Source of the DNA: Chloroflexota bacterium
GTDB taxonomy: Bacteria; Chloroflexota; UBA6077; CF-72
Direction of reading: 5' to 3'
Assembly: GCA_016191465.1 (NCBI GenBank)
Contig: JACPOP010000001.1
Span: forward strand, 186,001 to 250,000
DNA: 64,000 bases
Part shown: in pieces, positions 17,134-25,252 of the stretch
Position numbering within the stretch: the first letter of the stretch is position 1
Layout of the letters: every line of letters starts with the position of its first letter
Notes under the pieces: generated by a model
What the model was told of the DNA's origin: nothing
Databases searched by the model: none
Seen by the model: only the letters and a program-made list of their open reading frames with translations
Translations under genes and position numbers: made by a program

Positions 17134-18192
17134 TCACTTGAGCGTCTCCAGGTACGCCACGATCGAGGTCGCCTCAGCGTCTGTCAGGCCCAGGGTCGGC
17201 ATGGCCGTGCTCGCTTTCAGTGCCTTGGGGTCCATGATCCACTTCTTCAGATCGTCGGGGCCAGTGTTGTTGACGGCGCCGCCCGCGATTTTGGTGCGGC
17301 CCGCCACACCTGCCAGGGACGGACCGACCGCCCCATTGGCGCCCTGAACGCCCGGTACGTTGTGGCAGCCCCCGCACCCTTTGGAGGCAATCAAGGCCCG
17401 CCCGGCCGAGCTGTCGCCGGCGGCCACACCGCCCGCCGCTGGTGGGGCCGCGCCCGCGCCGCTCTTCTGCTGCTCCAGCCACGCCTGGTACTCCGCCAGG
17501 GGTCTGGCATCCACGGAGAACAGCATCCCCGCGTGCCCCGATCCACACAGCTCGGCGCACACCCCGCGGTACATGCCGGGCTTCAGGACCGTCCAGGTCA
17601 TCCGGTTGAGCTTGCCCGGGATCGCATCTGTTTTGCCCCCGAGGTCCGGCACCCAGAAGGAATGGATGACGTCGCGCGCGGTGATCTCGAAGATCACGGG
17701 GCGCTCCGTGGGAATAACGAGCGCTCCGTTGGTACTGGATACCTGCACCCCGGAATCCTGGTAGGTGAAGTTCCAGGAGAACTGAGCGCCCTCCACCCGG
17801 ATGCGCTCGCCGTCCTCGGGTATCACGCTCATCGCGCTCAGTGTTCGGACCGACAGGCCAAACAGGCTGATCAAGATCACGGCCGGCACGATGGCCCACA
17901 TCACCTCGAGCCGCGTGTTGCCGTGAATCTGGGGCGGCTCCACCGACGGCAAGGACGTACGTCGGCGAAATCGAATGCTGGAGTAGATCAGCAATCCCTC
18001 CACCATCACGAAGACCACCGCCGAGAGGATCAGGGTGAGCCACCAGAGCTGACTGAGCTGCCCCGCTTCCACAGAGTCGGTGCCCATAAACCACGGCTCG
18101 GCGAACGCCGGTTGGACCGTCAGCAGGCTGAGCGAGGCGAGAACGCCAAGCGCTGTGACCATGCGGCGGGCGCCCGAGGAGAGGCGAGGCAT
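17134..18192 (-). CDS. ctaC: Cytochrome c oxidase subunit II with fused cytochrome c domain (caa3-type)
   Basis: 352 residues: signal peptide ending near AFAEP, two membrane helices (LWWLTLILSAVVFVMVEG and VMWAIVPAVILISLFGL), the cupredoxin domain with the CuA site VCAELCGSGHAGM, and a C-terminal cytochrome c domain with haem motif CGGCH (residue ~292) and distal Met in AMPTLGL. It accepts electrons from a soluble or membrane cytochrome c through its own haem. ATG 18192 gives a proper signal peptide and GGGA ten bases upstream. First gene of its operon; promoter presumably in 18193-18456. Confidence 0.95.
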   Translation of the reverse strand: MPRLSSGARRMVTALGVLASLSLLTVQPAFAEPWFMGTDSVEAGQLSQLWWLTLILSAVVFVMVEGLLIYSSIRFRRRTSLPSVEPPQIHGNTRLEVMWAIVPAVILISLFGLSVRTLSAMSVIPEDGERIRVEGAQFSWNFTYQDSGVQVSSTNGALVIPTERPVIFEITARDVIHSFWVPDLGGKTDAIPGKLNRMTWTVLKPGMYRGVCAELCGSGHAGMLFSVDARPLAEYQAWLEQQKSGAGAAPPAAGGVAAGDSSAGRALIASKGCGGCHNVPGVQGANGAVGPSLAGVAGRTKIAGGAVNNTGPDDLKKWIMDPKALKASTAMPTLGLTDAEATSIVAYLETLK

Positions 18193-18456
18193 CGTGAGGC
18201 GTCCCTTTCGCGAGGCTTGATCGATCGACCGCTCTGTCACCGCTGTACCGGACCCGCCAGGTGGCCGCGGATGGACAGCTCCAAACAAGAAGCGTGGCGG
18301 GTCGCACCGGTGCCGCGTTCGCCGGTGCGGCGGCTGCAGAGCATCGTCACTCCATCATAGCGGTCCCCCCTTGGCGATGCGAAAGCGCACCTTTGGGCGG
18401 TGGGTGTGGAAGAAACCCCGACACGCTCGGGGCGGAGATACACTGATGGGCGCGGC

Positions 18457-18756
18457 ATGGAAGGCAAAGGGGCGCTGTGGCTCGTCGCGGGGCCGCTCAT
18501 TCTGCTGAAGGTATGGGCCACGGGGCTGCTGCTCTTCTATCAGCCCACGCGGGCGGCGCTGTACATGGCCTTTGCCACGGGTTGGCCGTGGCTTGTGGTG
18601 CTGCTGGTGCTGGTGGGTCCGCCGCTGTTCGCGTGGTATCGACTCGTGAAAGTCCGCGCCCGACGCGCACAACTGCGCCGGTCCGAATGGATGGTTGACG
18701 AGGTCACGCGCCCCATCGGGGGTGGGACGGCATCCACCACGAGGGACTGGCGTTAG
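18457..18756 (+). CDS. Small two-helix membrane protein, unknown
   Basis: 99 residues: MEGKGALWLVAGPLILLKVW opens the first helix, a second helix is PWLVVLLVLVGPPLFAWY, and the tail is rich in arginine (KVRARRAQLRRSEWM). It is the only plus-strand gene inside the 12-25 kb oxidase region, divergent from ctaC, and its stop TAG shares bases with the stop of the convergent 18753 gene (TTAG). The ATG at 18457 follows GGCGGAGA by about 15 bases. No family recognised; a link to the oxidase is only positional. Confidence 0.6.
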   Translation: MEGKGALWLVAGPLILLKVWATGLLLFYQPTRAALYMAFATGWPWLVVLLVLVGPPLFAWYRLVKVRARRAQLRRSEWMVDEVTRPIGGGTASTTRDWR

Positions 18757-19814
18757 TGCCCGCCGTGCGACGCGCCTGGCGGGGCTGACGGGGCCGCCCC
18801 GCCCTGCCGCCAGGCGACCAGCGCTCCACCCACGCCCACGACGATCGTTGCGCCGAGGGCGAGCCAGACCGGCAGCATCTTCCCTCCACTCTCGACGGCT
18901 GTCAGGAGCACCGATCCGAGTCCCACGACGACGGCCACGATGACCAGGAGCACGGTCGGGATGATGAAGTAGGGCAGCCAGTTCAGCTCAAAGTGGTCCG
19001 GTCCGAGCGCCGCTTCCCGTGGGTCCTCGGCAGCCTGTGGCAGACCAGCGAACGAGCCAATGATGCCGCCGATTGCGCCGCCGCACAGGAGACCTCCAGC
19101 GGCGAGTGCCAGCGACCAGCCCGTGGCATCGTCCAGCGTATTCCGCGGGATTGCCACGGCGAGTACGGCGCCGCCCAGAGCGCCGATCCCGAAACCGAGA
19201 AGAATGCCCGCCGCACTAAAGTCTTCCGAGTGGCGGATGGCTGCGCCCTGGGCCTGCTCGCTGAGCACCGGGTCGTCAGCCCGAGCAGCGTCGCTCGCCT
19301 CGCGAGCGTACAACTGGCCCAGTACCGCGCCGTAGATGGCGTTCAGAGCAAGGTTGCCGACGATCGGCAGCACGCCAGCCCCGGTTGACAGGCCAAGAAG
19401 GCCGGCGCCCACCAGCGGCAGGAAGAAGACCAGCGACAGAACGCCCACGAAGAGGCCCCACAGCGCACCCGATTGCCAGGCAGAGCCAGGCAGGCGGTGC
19501 GCGACGAAGCGCGCATACAGCACTGCCCACACCAATCCCATGACGATGTGCAGCAGTAGCGACACGGCCGGCCGGGCCTGCCCGAAGGACACCGCCGGGT
19601 TGTTCGTCAGCGCGTACAGCGCACCCGCGAACGTCCCGCCCGCGGAGGCACTGCCGAAGCCAGCCGCGCCGACATACGCAATGATGAATGCCACGGTGAG
19701 CGCGCCGGTAGCGACGAAACCGGCGATGATGGCATCAGCGAACCAGCGAGGCCGCGGGCCCTGCTCAGGACGGACGGCCCCTGACGAGGGTGCGGAATGG
19801 GATGCGACGCTCAC
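18753..19814 (-). CDS. Multi-helix membrane protein downstream of ctaG, unknown
   Basis: 353 residues and about nine hydrophobic segments. The first half (AGFVATGALTVAFIIAY, LLLHIVMGLVWAVLYARF, GALWGLFVGVLSLVFF, GNLALNAIYGAVLGQLY) resembles DUF6789-type integral membrane proteins; a central charged linker (ASDAARADDP) is followed by glycine-rich helices and a last pair (WLPYFIIPTVLLVIVAVVVG and LPVWLALGATIVVGVGGAL), ending in a His-containing tail (GASHGGH). It is the last gene of the minus-strand run ctaC2-ctaD2-ctaE2-ctaF-ctaG and likely serves oxidase assembly or anchoring; this is inference. Confidence 0.6.
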   Translation of the reverse strand: MSVASHSAPSSGAVRPEQGPRPRWFADAIIAGFVATGALTVAFIIAYVGAAGFGSASAGGTFAGALYALTNNPAVSFGQARPAVSLLLHIVMGLVWAVLYARFVAHRLPGSAWQSGALWGLFVGVLSLVFFLPLVGAGLLGLSTGAGVLPIVGNLALNAIYGAVLGQLYAREASDAARADDPVLSEQAQGAAIRHSEDFSAAGILLGFGIGALGGAVLAVAIPRNTLDDATGWSLALAAGGLLCGGAIGGIIGSFAGLPQAAEDPREAALGPDHFELNWLPYFIIPTVLLVIVAVVVGLGSVLLTAVESGGKMLPVWLALGATIVVGVGGALVAWRQGGAAPSAPPGASHGGH

Positions 19815-19859
19815 CGACGACCGTTCCTCCGGATTACAGCAAAAGGATGCACGTGCGTA

Positions 19860-20681
19860 TCAGGGTACATGCGGCCGTGCCCGTACCGCGTCTCGCCGGT
19901 CTGCTGCACTCTCGTCGCGCGCCCAGAAGTAAAAGACGATCCCCAGCGCCACCAGGTAATACGTGGAGCCGCCCACCCACATCAGCAGCCCGCCCAGTTG
20001 CTGGTCCTGTAACGCCGAGAGCTCGGGAATGATTCTCGGGGCCATCTGATACGTTGGGTACAGGGGCGTGGCGGCCAGCCCGAGGAAGGCTCCGAGCAAG
20101 GACGATGGTACCGTCTGGGCAAAGATGTACACGAGCTGCCCAAGCCCGGAATACCGCGGGAGTACATCCGGCGCGGGGCTGAGGATCGGGATCCAGAACA
20201 GCAGCCCGGAAAGCAGAAACAAGCCGTGCTCCAGGGCGTGCAGCAGCTCATTCCCGAGCGCGGGCTCATAGAGGCGAGGCGCATGGGCGAAGAGGAAGAT
20301 CACGTTGAATATCCCCAACGCGGCGACGGGGTGCCGGAGCGCCCGCGCCACCGGCAGGAGCCGGGTTCGCTCTAGAACGCCGCGCAGGAGCCAGCCCGGC
20401 GTTCCCGCCAGGAGCAGCGGCAACGCCACCAGGACCAGCAGCAGGTGCTGCACCATGTGGGCCGTAAACAGGTAGTTGTCGCTCAGGTCCTGCAGCGGCG
20501 AAGCCAGAGCCAGGAACAACACGAAGATTCCTTCCGAGAACAGCCACATCTGACGGTTCGCGACGGGCTGCGAGCCGGGCACCTGGTCACGGAGCCGCGT
20601 GGTGACCAGCAGATACAGGATCTGCAGCGTTACCAACCCCAGAACAATGCCGATGGGGGGAGTCGCGTTCAGAGTGAACAT
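19860..20681 (-). CDS. ctaG: Cytochrome c oxidase assembly factor CtaG (caa3_CtaG family)
   Basis: 273 residues with about seven helices. Family marks are SPLQDLSDNYLFTAHMVQHL (paired histidines), LHALEHGLFLLSGLLFW and the proline-rich LFWIPILSPAP loop, the pattern of the Bacillus-type CtaG needed for formation of active caa3 oxidase (a different family from copper chaperone Cox11). It is separated from the oxidase genes upstream by 245 bases that contain repeat copy B, so it may have its own promoter. Confidence 0.9.
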   Translation of the reverse strand: MFTLNATPPIGIVLGLVTLQILYLLVTTRLRDQVPGSQPVANRQMWLFSEGIFVLFLALASPLQDLSDNYLFTAHMVQHLLLVLVALPLLLAGTPGWLLRGVLERTRLLPVARALRHPVAALGIFNVIFLFAHAPRLYEPALGNELLHALEHGLFLLSGLLFWIPILSPAPDVLPRYSGLGQLVYIFAQTVPSSLLGAFLGLAATPLYPTYQMAPRIIPELSALQDQQLGGLLMWVGGSTYYLVALGIVFYFWARDESAADRRDAVRARPHVP

Positions 20682-20710
20682 GCGGCTACGGGGTCCGGGG
20701 CAGCGCTCAG

Positions 20711-20794
20711 CGCTTCGTGCTCAATCTTCAAGAATGCTAAGCGAGTGCCGTACGACGGAGAAACATGGAGGGGTGGGGTCACGTGCTTGCTGGG
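20711..20794 (-). repeat. Dispersed intergenic repeat, copy B, 5' of ctaG
   Basis: On the minus strand this copy reads AGCAAGCACGTG, CCATGTTTCTCCG, GGCACTCGCTTAGCAT, TCTTGAAGATTGAGC and ACGAAGCGCT, the same block order as copies A and C. The stretch TCTTGAAGATTGAGCACGAA is nearly identical to copy C. It ends about 30 bases before the ctaG start, in the same orientation as the gene. Confidence 0.65.
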
Positions 20795-20926
20795 CGAAAA
20801 CGTCTCAACACGCAGGGCGTGGATCTGCTCCTTGCCGGTGCCGCACTTCACATGGAACGATGCGTGACAGGTGGGCAGGTTCTCCGCGTGCACGTTGTGT
20901 GACCCCGGGCAGCTACTTGCTCCCGC

Positions 20927-21301
20927 TCAGTGGCCGGCGGGCGCTGACGGGACGCCTGTTGTCAGCTGCGGCAGCGGCGTGCTGCCAAACATCAAGATGA
21001 GTGCCGTGATCACGCCCGCGGCGATCATCAGACCAAAGGCGAACATGTAGGTGAGCATGCGGTTATCGAACCGCAGGTGCATAAAGAAAGCCACGACCAT
21101 AGTGAACTTTGCCGCCGACAGGACCAGTAGCGTGGGCGCCAGGATCGGCCTCATCGACTCAATGGTGTAGATCCAAACCTCCACCGCGGTGATGACGGCC
21201 AGGATGCCGCCAACAGCCAGGTAGAAGCGCGCCGACGGATGGTGAGACTCGGCCTCGTGCGCATCGGCGTGCGACGGGGCCACGTGGCTCGCGGTGCTCA
21301 T
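20927..21301 (-). CDS. Cytochrome c oxidase subunit IV (prokaryotic COX4 family)
   Basis: 124 residues: a His/Ala-rich N-terminus (SHADAHEAESHHPSARFY) and three membrane helices, with the family block VLSAAKFTMVVAFFMHLRFD, whose Lys-Phe and FMHL are typical of prokaryotic subunit IV. It helps assemble the CuB-containing subunit I. Nine bases separate it from ctaE2 upstream, so it belongs to the A1 oxidase operon ctaC-ctaD-ctaE-subunit IV. Confidence 0.9.
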   Translation of the reverse strand: MSTASHVAPSHADAHEAESHHPSARFYLAVGGILAVITAVEVWIYTIESMRPILAPTLLVLSAAKFTMVVAFFMHLRFDNRMLTYMFAFGLMIAAGVITALILMFGSTPLPQLTTGVPSAPAGH

Positions 21302-21310
21302 CAGGGTGGA

Positions 21311-21961
21311 CTACTCCGGGATCAGGTAGACGAGGGTGAAGATCAAGATCCAGACGATGTCGACGAAGTGCCAGTACAAGCCGGCAATCTCAATCGTGAG
21401 CGCGTTCGCCTGCGTGATCTTCCCACGCCACGATTGGACGACCAGCGAGAGCAGCCAGAACACTCCGATGGCAACGTGTGTGCCGTGAAACCCCGTCAGC
21501 AGAAAGAACGACGATCCGAAGAGGCTGGTAGAGAGGTTCAGCCCTTCGCTAAAGAACGACGTGAACTCGTAGTACTGGCCGGCCAGGAAGACGCTGCCAA
21601 GCAGGGCGGTGGCGATGAGCCACGTGCGCATGCGCGCGACCCGGTTGTGCTGAATCGCGTCGAGCGCCAGCACCATCGTGACCGAGCTGAGCAGCAGCAC
21701 GAACGCCGACACCGACGTGTACGGGATGTCGAAGATCTCCCGAGGAACCGGCGGGATCAGCTCCTGGCGCTGCTTGTAGACCATGTAGGTGGCGATGAGC
21801 GTGCCGAAGAACATGCAGTCTGAAGCCAGGAACGCCCACATCAGCATCTTCCGCGAGTCGACCCCGGTGCTCGTGTGGGGGTGCTCGGCTTCCAACGCGT
21901 GCGTCGTGGAAGCGGCTGGCGGCGCGGCGCCGCTGGTGCGTTCTGCGACAGCTTGTGACAA
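21311..21961 (-). CDS. ctaE: Cytochrome c oxidase subunit III (A1-type oxidase set)
   Basis: 216 residues. After a hydrophilic N-terminus (to about residue 36) come five helices with LMWAFLASDCMFFGTLIATY, AGQYYEFTSFF, FLLTGFHGTHVAIG and GLYWHFVDIVWILIFTLVYLIPE, standard for the short, five-helix bacterial subunit III. The position of the usual helix III glutamate reads Asp (ASDCMFF). The start is TTG at 21961, with GAGG ten bases upstream. Middle gene of the A1 oxidase operon. Confidence 0.93.
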   Translation of the reverse strand: MSQAVAERTSGAAPPAASTTHALEAEHPHTSTGVDSRKMLMWAFLASDCMFFGTLIATYMVYKQRQELIPPVPREIFDIPYTSVSAFVLLLSSVTMVLALDAIQHNRVARMRTWLIATALLGSVFLAGQYYEFTSFFSEGLNLSTSLFGSSFFLLTGFHGTHVAIGVFWLLSLVVQSWRGKITQANALTIEIAGLYWHFVDIVWILIFTLVYLIPE

Positions 21962-22011
21962 CGCTCAGTGCCTCGTTACGGGGTGAAGGTTCGGAACGGT
22001 ACGCATGGGGG

Positions 22012-23931
22012 TTACGCCGGCTCGAAGGCCCAGCCAAAGATGCCGGCCATCATGATGAGGATCCCCACCGGGGTGAGCGCGAAGGTGAAGACGATCCCCG
22101 AGCCAGCAATGACCAGGCCCATGGCGACGATGAACGGGAAGTACGACGGGGCCGGCATGTGGATGAGAGTCGGCTTCGCTTCCACCAGGTCAGCGGCCGG
22201 TTGGCCGGTGTGGCCGGTTGGCGCCAGGTGCGCGTGCGGGCTCCCGGTACCATCGCCGTCGGGGAGGTCGCCGTGCTCCGTGCGGTCGGGGTACTTCATT
22301 GCCCAGAACGCATCGCGCGAATGGACCACCGGCACCTGCGCGAAGTTGTAGATGGGCGGCGGGGATGAAATGGACCACTCCAGGGTGGCACCATCCCATG
22401 GGTCGGCAACCGCCTTCGGGCTGTACCGGAGGCTGACGAAGACGTTCACGACGAACAGCAGGATCGAGAACGCCAGGCCGATCGCGCCAACCGTGGAGAT
22501 CTGGTTCAGCGTGGTCACCCCGAGCTCTGGCGCGTAGGTGTAGACGCGCCGCGGCATGCCCAGGAGCCCGGTCCAGTGCATCGGCATGAACGTCATGTTG
22601 ATGGTGATGAAGAAGGTCCAGAAGTTCCACTTGCCGAGCGTCTCGTTTAGGTACCGCCCGCTGAACTTGGGGAACCAGTAGTAGATGCCCCCGAGCAGCG
22701 CGGTAATGCTGCCGCCGATGAGCACGTAGTGGATGTGGGCCACCACGAAGTATGTGTCTGACTGCTGTAGGTCCGCGGGCGGGGAGGAGTGCATGACGCC
22801 GGAGAGCCCGCCGATGATGAACATCGCGATGAAGCCCACGGCGTACAGCATCGCCGTGGTGTAGCGAATGGAGCCGCCCCACATCGTGGAGATCCAGTTG
22901 AAGATCTTCACGCCCGTGGGAATGGCGATCAGCATCGTGGTCGCGGAGAAAATGGCGTCCGTGAGAGGACCGAGGCCCACCGCAAACATGTGGTGCGCCC
23001 ACACGCCGAACGCGAGGAACGCGATCGCCATGCCGCTGAAGACCATCACCGCGTAGCCGAAGAGGGGCTTCCGGCTGAAGACGGGCAGGATCTCCGACAC
23101 GATGCCCATCGCAGGCAGGATGAGGATGTACACCTCGGGGTGTCCAAAGACCCAGAACAGGTTCTGCCACAGGATCACGTCGCCGCCTTTGGCGACCTCG
23201 AAGAAATTTGTCCCGAAGTGCCGGTCGAACATCAGCAGCACGAGCCCGATGGTGATGGCCGGAAAGGCCAGCACGAGCAGGATCATCGTGATGAGTGACA
23301 TCCACGTGAAGATGGGCATCCGCATGTACGTCATGCCGGGCGCGCGCATGTTGATGATGGTGACGAGGAAGTTCAGCGCGCCCGCCACGGACGAGATGCC
23401 AAGTACCTGCAAGCCGAGGATCCAGAAGTCGATTCCGGGGCCCGGCGAGAACTGCTTGGAGGTGAGGTTGGCGTAGCCAAACCAGCCCGCGTCAGGCGCG
23501 CCGCCGAGCACGAAGCTCAGGTTCAGCAGGATCCCGCCCGAGATGAACACCCAGAAGCTGAAGGCGTTGAGGCGCGGGAACGCGACGTCTCTCGCCCCAA
23601 TTTGTAATGGCACGATGAAGTTGAAGAACGCCACGCTGAGGGGCATCACGGCCAGGAAGATCATGGTCGTGGCATGCATGGTGAACATGGCGTTGAACGT
23701 GGACGCCGACACCAGCGTGTTATTGGGCACCCACAACTGGAGGCGCACCACGAGCGCTTCGAGGCCGCCGATCAGGAAGAACGTGCCGGCCGCGACCCCG
23801 TACATGATGCCGATCCGCTTGTGATCGACCGTGGTGATCCAGCTCCACAGCCCGCGGTACGAGCGGGTGACTTCCGTGGTGGGGACGACAACCCCGCCGC
23901 CATGGGGGATTGGCGCCGCGACAACTGCCAT
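22012..23931 (-). CDS. ctaD: Cytochrome c oxidase subunit I, A1-type, with C-terminal two-helix extension
   Basis: 639 residues. Redox ligands: MHATTMIF (low-spin haem His), FGHPEVYI (CuB His plus the D-channel Glu that defines A1 enzymes), WAHHMF and AHIHYVLIGG. K-channel IPTGVKIFNW is present. After the normal subunit I end (PPPIYNFAQVPVV) there is an extra ~100 residues: an acidic/His-rich linker and two helices (SYFPFIVAMGLVIAGSGIVF and VGILIMMAGIFGWAFEP) that resemble actinobacterial subunit IV (CtaF). So this enzyme may carry two subunit IV-like parts, one fused and one separate. Confidence 0.95.
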   Translation of the reverse strand: MAVVAAPIPHGGGVVVPTTEVTRSYRGLWSWITTVDHKRIGIMYGVAAGTFFLIGGLEALVVRLQLWVPNNTLVSASTFNAMFTMHATTMIFLAVMPLSVAFFNFIVPLQIGARDVAFPRLNAFSFWVFISGGILLNLSFVLGGAPDAGWFGYANLTSKQFSPGPGIDFWILGLQVLGISSVAGALNFLVTIINMRAPGMTYMRMPIFTWMSLITMILLVLAFPAITIGLVLLMFDRHFGTNFFEVAKGGDVILWQNLFWVFGHPEVYILILPAMGIVSEILPVFSRKPLFGYAVMVFSGMAIAFLAFGVWAHHMFAVGLGPLTDAIFSATTMLIAIPTGVKIFNWISTMWGGSIRYTTAMLYAVGFIAMFIIGGLSGVMHSSPPADLQQSDTYFVVAHIHYVLIGGSITALLGGIYYWFPKFSGRYLNETLGKWNFWTFFITINMTFMPMHWTGLLGMPRRVYTYAPELGVTTLNQISTVGAIGLAFSILLFVVNVFVSLRYSPKAVADPWDGATLEWSISSPPPIYNFAQVPVVHSRDAFWAMKYPDRTEHGDLPDGDGTGSPHAHLAPTGHTGQPAADLVEAKPTLIHMPAPSYFPFIVAMGLVIAGSGIVFTFALTPVGILIMMAGIFGWAFEPA

Positions 23932-24016
23932 GCGAATCGCTCCTTCGCTGTGCTCTAGAACTGTTGGTGATTGAACGGCGCGACGGTGGCGCTCGGGGTC
24001 GGCATGGGTGGGCGTC

Positions 24017-25060
24017 TTACTGAAGCTGGCTGAGGTACGCCACGACCTGATTCAGCTCGTCGTCAGTGAGGCCCAGCTTGGGCATTAGCGCTCCGGGCTT
24101 GATAGCTGAAGGATCGCTGATCCAGCGCTTCAAATTTTCGGGTGTATTGTCCAGGACACCCGCGGCGATCGTGGTTCGGCTGGCCAGGTGTGTCAGGTCA
24201 GGCCCCACCCGCGCCTGGGCAGCCGTGCCGCCGATGGCGTGGCAGGATGCGCACCGTTGCTGGACGAGCTCCGCGCCCTTCGCCGCGTCGGTATTGGGAG
24301 GCGGCACCTGCGCCGGGGCCTTTTGCTGCTCCACCCAGGCGTCGAACTCGGCCTGAGTTTGCACGATGCCGCGCATGCGCATGTTGGCGTGCGAGTAGCC
24401 GCACAGCTCGGCGCACTGGCCGGGGAACGTGCCCGTCTCGCGTGGGGTCCACCACAGGAAGTTCGTGCGGCCAGGCACCACGTCGCGCTTCCCGCCCAGC
24501 GCGGGGATCCAGAAGCTGTGGATCACGTCGGCGGAGGTCTCTTCGAGGCTGAGGGTGCGCCCGATCGGCATGCGGATCTCGTTCGCGGTGCGCACCCCGA
24601 GGTCCAGGTACTCGAACTCCCACCAGAACTGGTGGCCGATCACCCGCACCTTGAGCGAGTCCGCCGGCGCCGGCGCCTGCGTCTCAAAGATGGCCTGCGT
24701 GCTGGGAACCAGGATGACGCCCAGGACGATGGCCGGCAGGACCGTCCACGCGATTTCCAGGTACTTGTTCCCGTGAACCTGTTTGGGGAGCGGATCGCCC
24801 GGCCGGGCGCGGTGCTTGATGGCGGCGTACACGAGCGCGCCCTCCACCACCACGAAGACAAACGCGGCGGCCCACAGGATCAGCTTGAACAGGTCGTCGA
24901 GCGTCTGTGCGAACTCCGACTTCGGCTCGAAGATGTTCTGCGGGTACGCGTTGCAGCCGGCCGCGATGAACGCGACGGTCGCGATGAGGAGCCAGACAAA
25001 CGGGGAGCGCAGCCGGCTGCGGCGCTGTTGGGTACTCGCTGGGTGGGGGCTCTGGGTCAC
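24017..25060 (-). CDS. ctaC: Cytochrome c oxidase subunit II, lipoprotein with fused cytochrome c domain
   Basis: 347 residues. The signal ends in a lipobox (FIAAGCNAY), so the N-terminus is probably lipid-anchored. Two membrane helices follow (LILWAAAFVFVVVEGALVY and LEIAWTVLPAIVLGVILV), then the CuA domain with QCAELCGYSHANM and a C-terminal cytochrome c domain with CASCH (residue ~269) and distal Met in LMPKLGL. The start is GTG at 25060. It leads the A1 oxidase operon; both oxidases in this window are therefore caa3-type. Confidence 0.95.
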   Translation of the reverse strand: MTQSPHPASTQQRRSRLRSPFVWLLIATVAFIAAGCNAYPQNIFEPKSEFAQTLDDLFKLILWAAAFVFVVVEGALVYAAIKHRARPGDPLPKQVHGNKYLEIAWTVLPAIVLGVILVPSTQAIFETQAPAPADSLKVRVIGHQFWWEFEYLDLGVRTANEIRMPIGRTLSLEETSADVIHSFWIPALGGKRDVVPGRTNFLWWTPRETGTFPGQCAELCGYSHANMRMRGIVQTQAEFDAWVEQQKAPAQVPPPNTDAAKGAELVQQRCASCHAIGGTAAQARVGPDLTHLASRTTIAAGVLDNTPENLKRWISDPSAIKPGALMPKLGLTDDELNQVVAYLSQLQ

Positions 25061-25252
25061 GTGGTGGGGGTCAGGGAAAACAGATGAGTGGACACAATCG
25101 AGGGCGGAACATCCTGGGCGCTTCCAGCCTGCTTCCGTTGGCGGCTTGAGGAGTTGGCTGGCTTCTGGGGCTTGCGTGCAACGTTCCAGCCACCACAGCG
25201 TAGGCGTGGCTCCGCGGCAGCGTCAACCCATCGGAGAACTCCCCACGGCCTG

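Noticed and set aside
20669-20893. 74-codon minus-strand frame before ctaG
   Set aside because: It consists mostly of dispersed repeat copy B and overlaps the ctaG start; it has no protein-like features.
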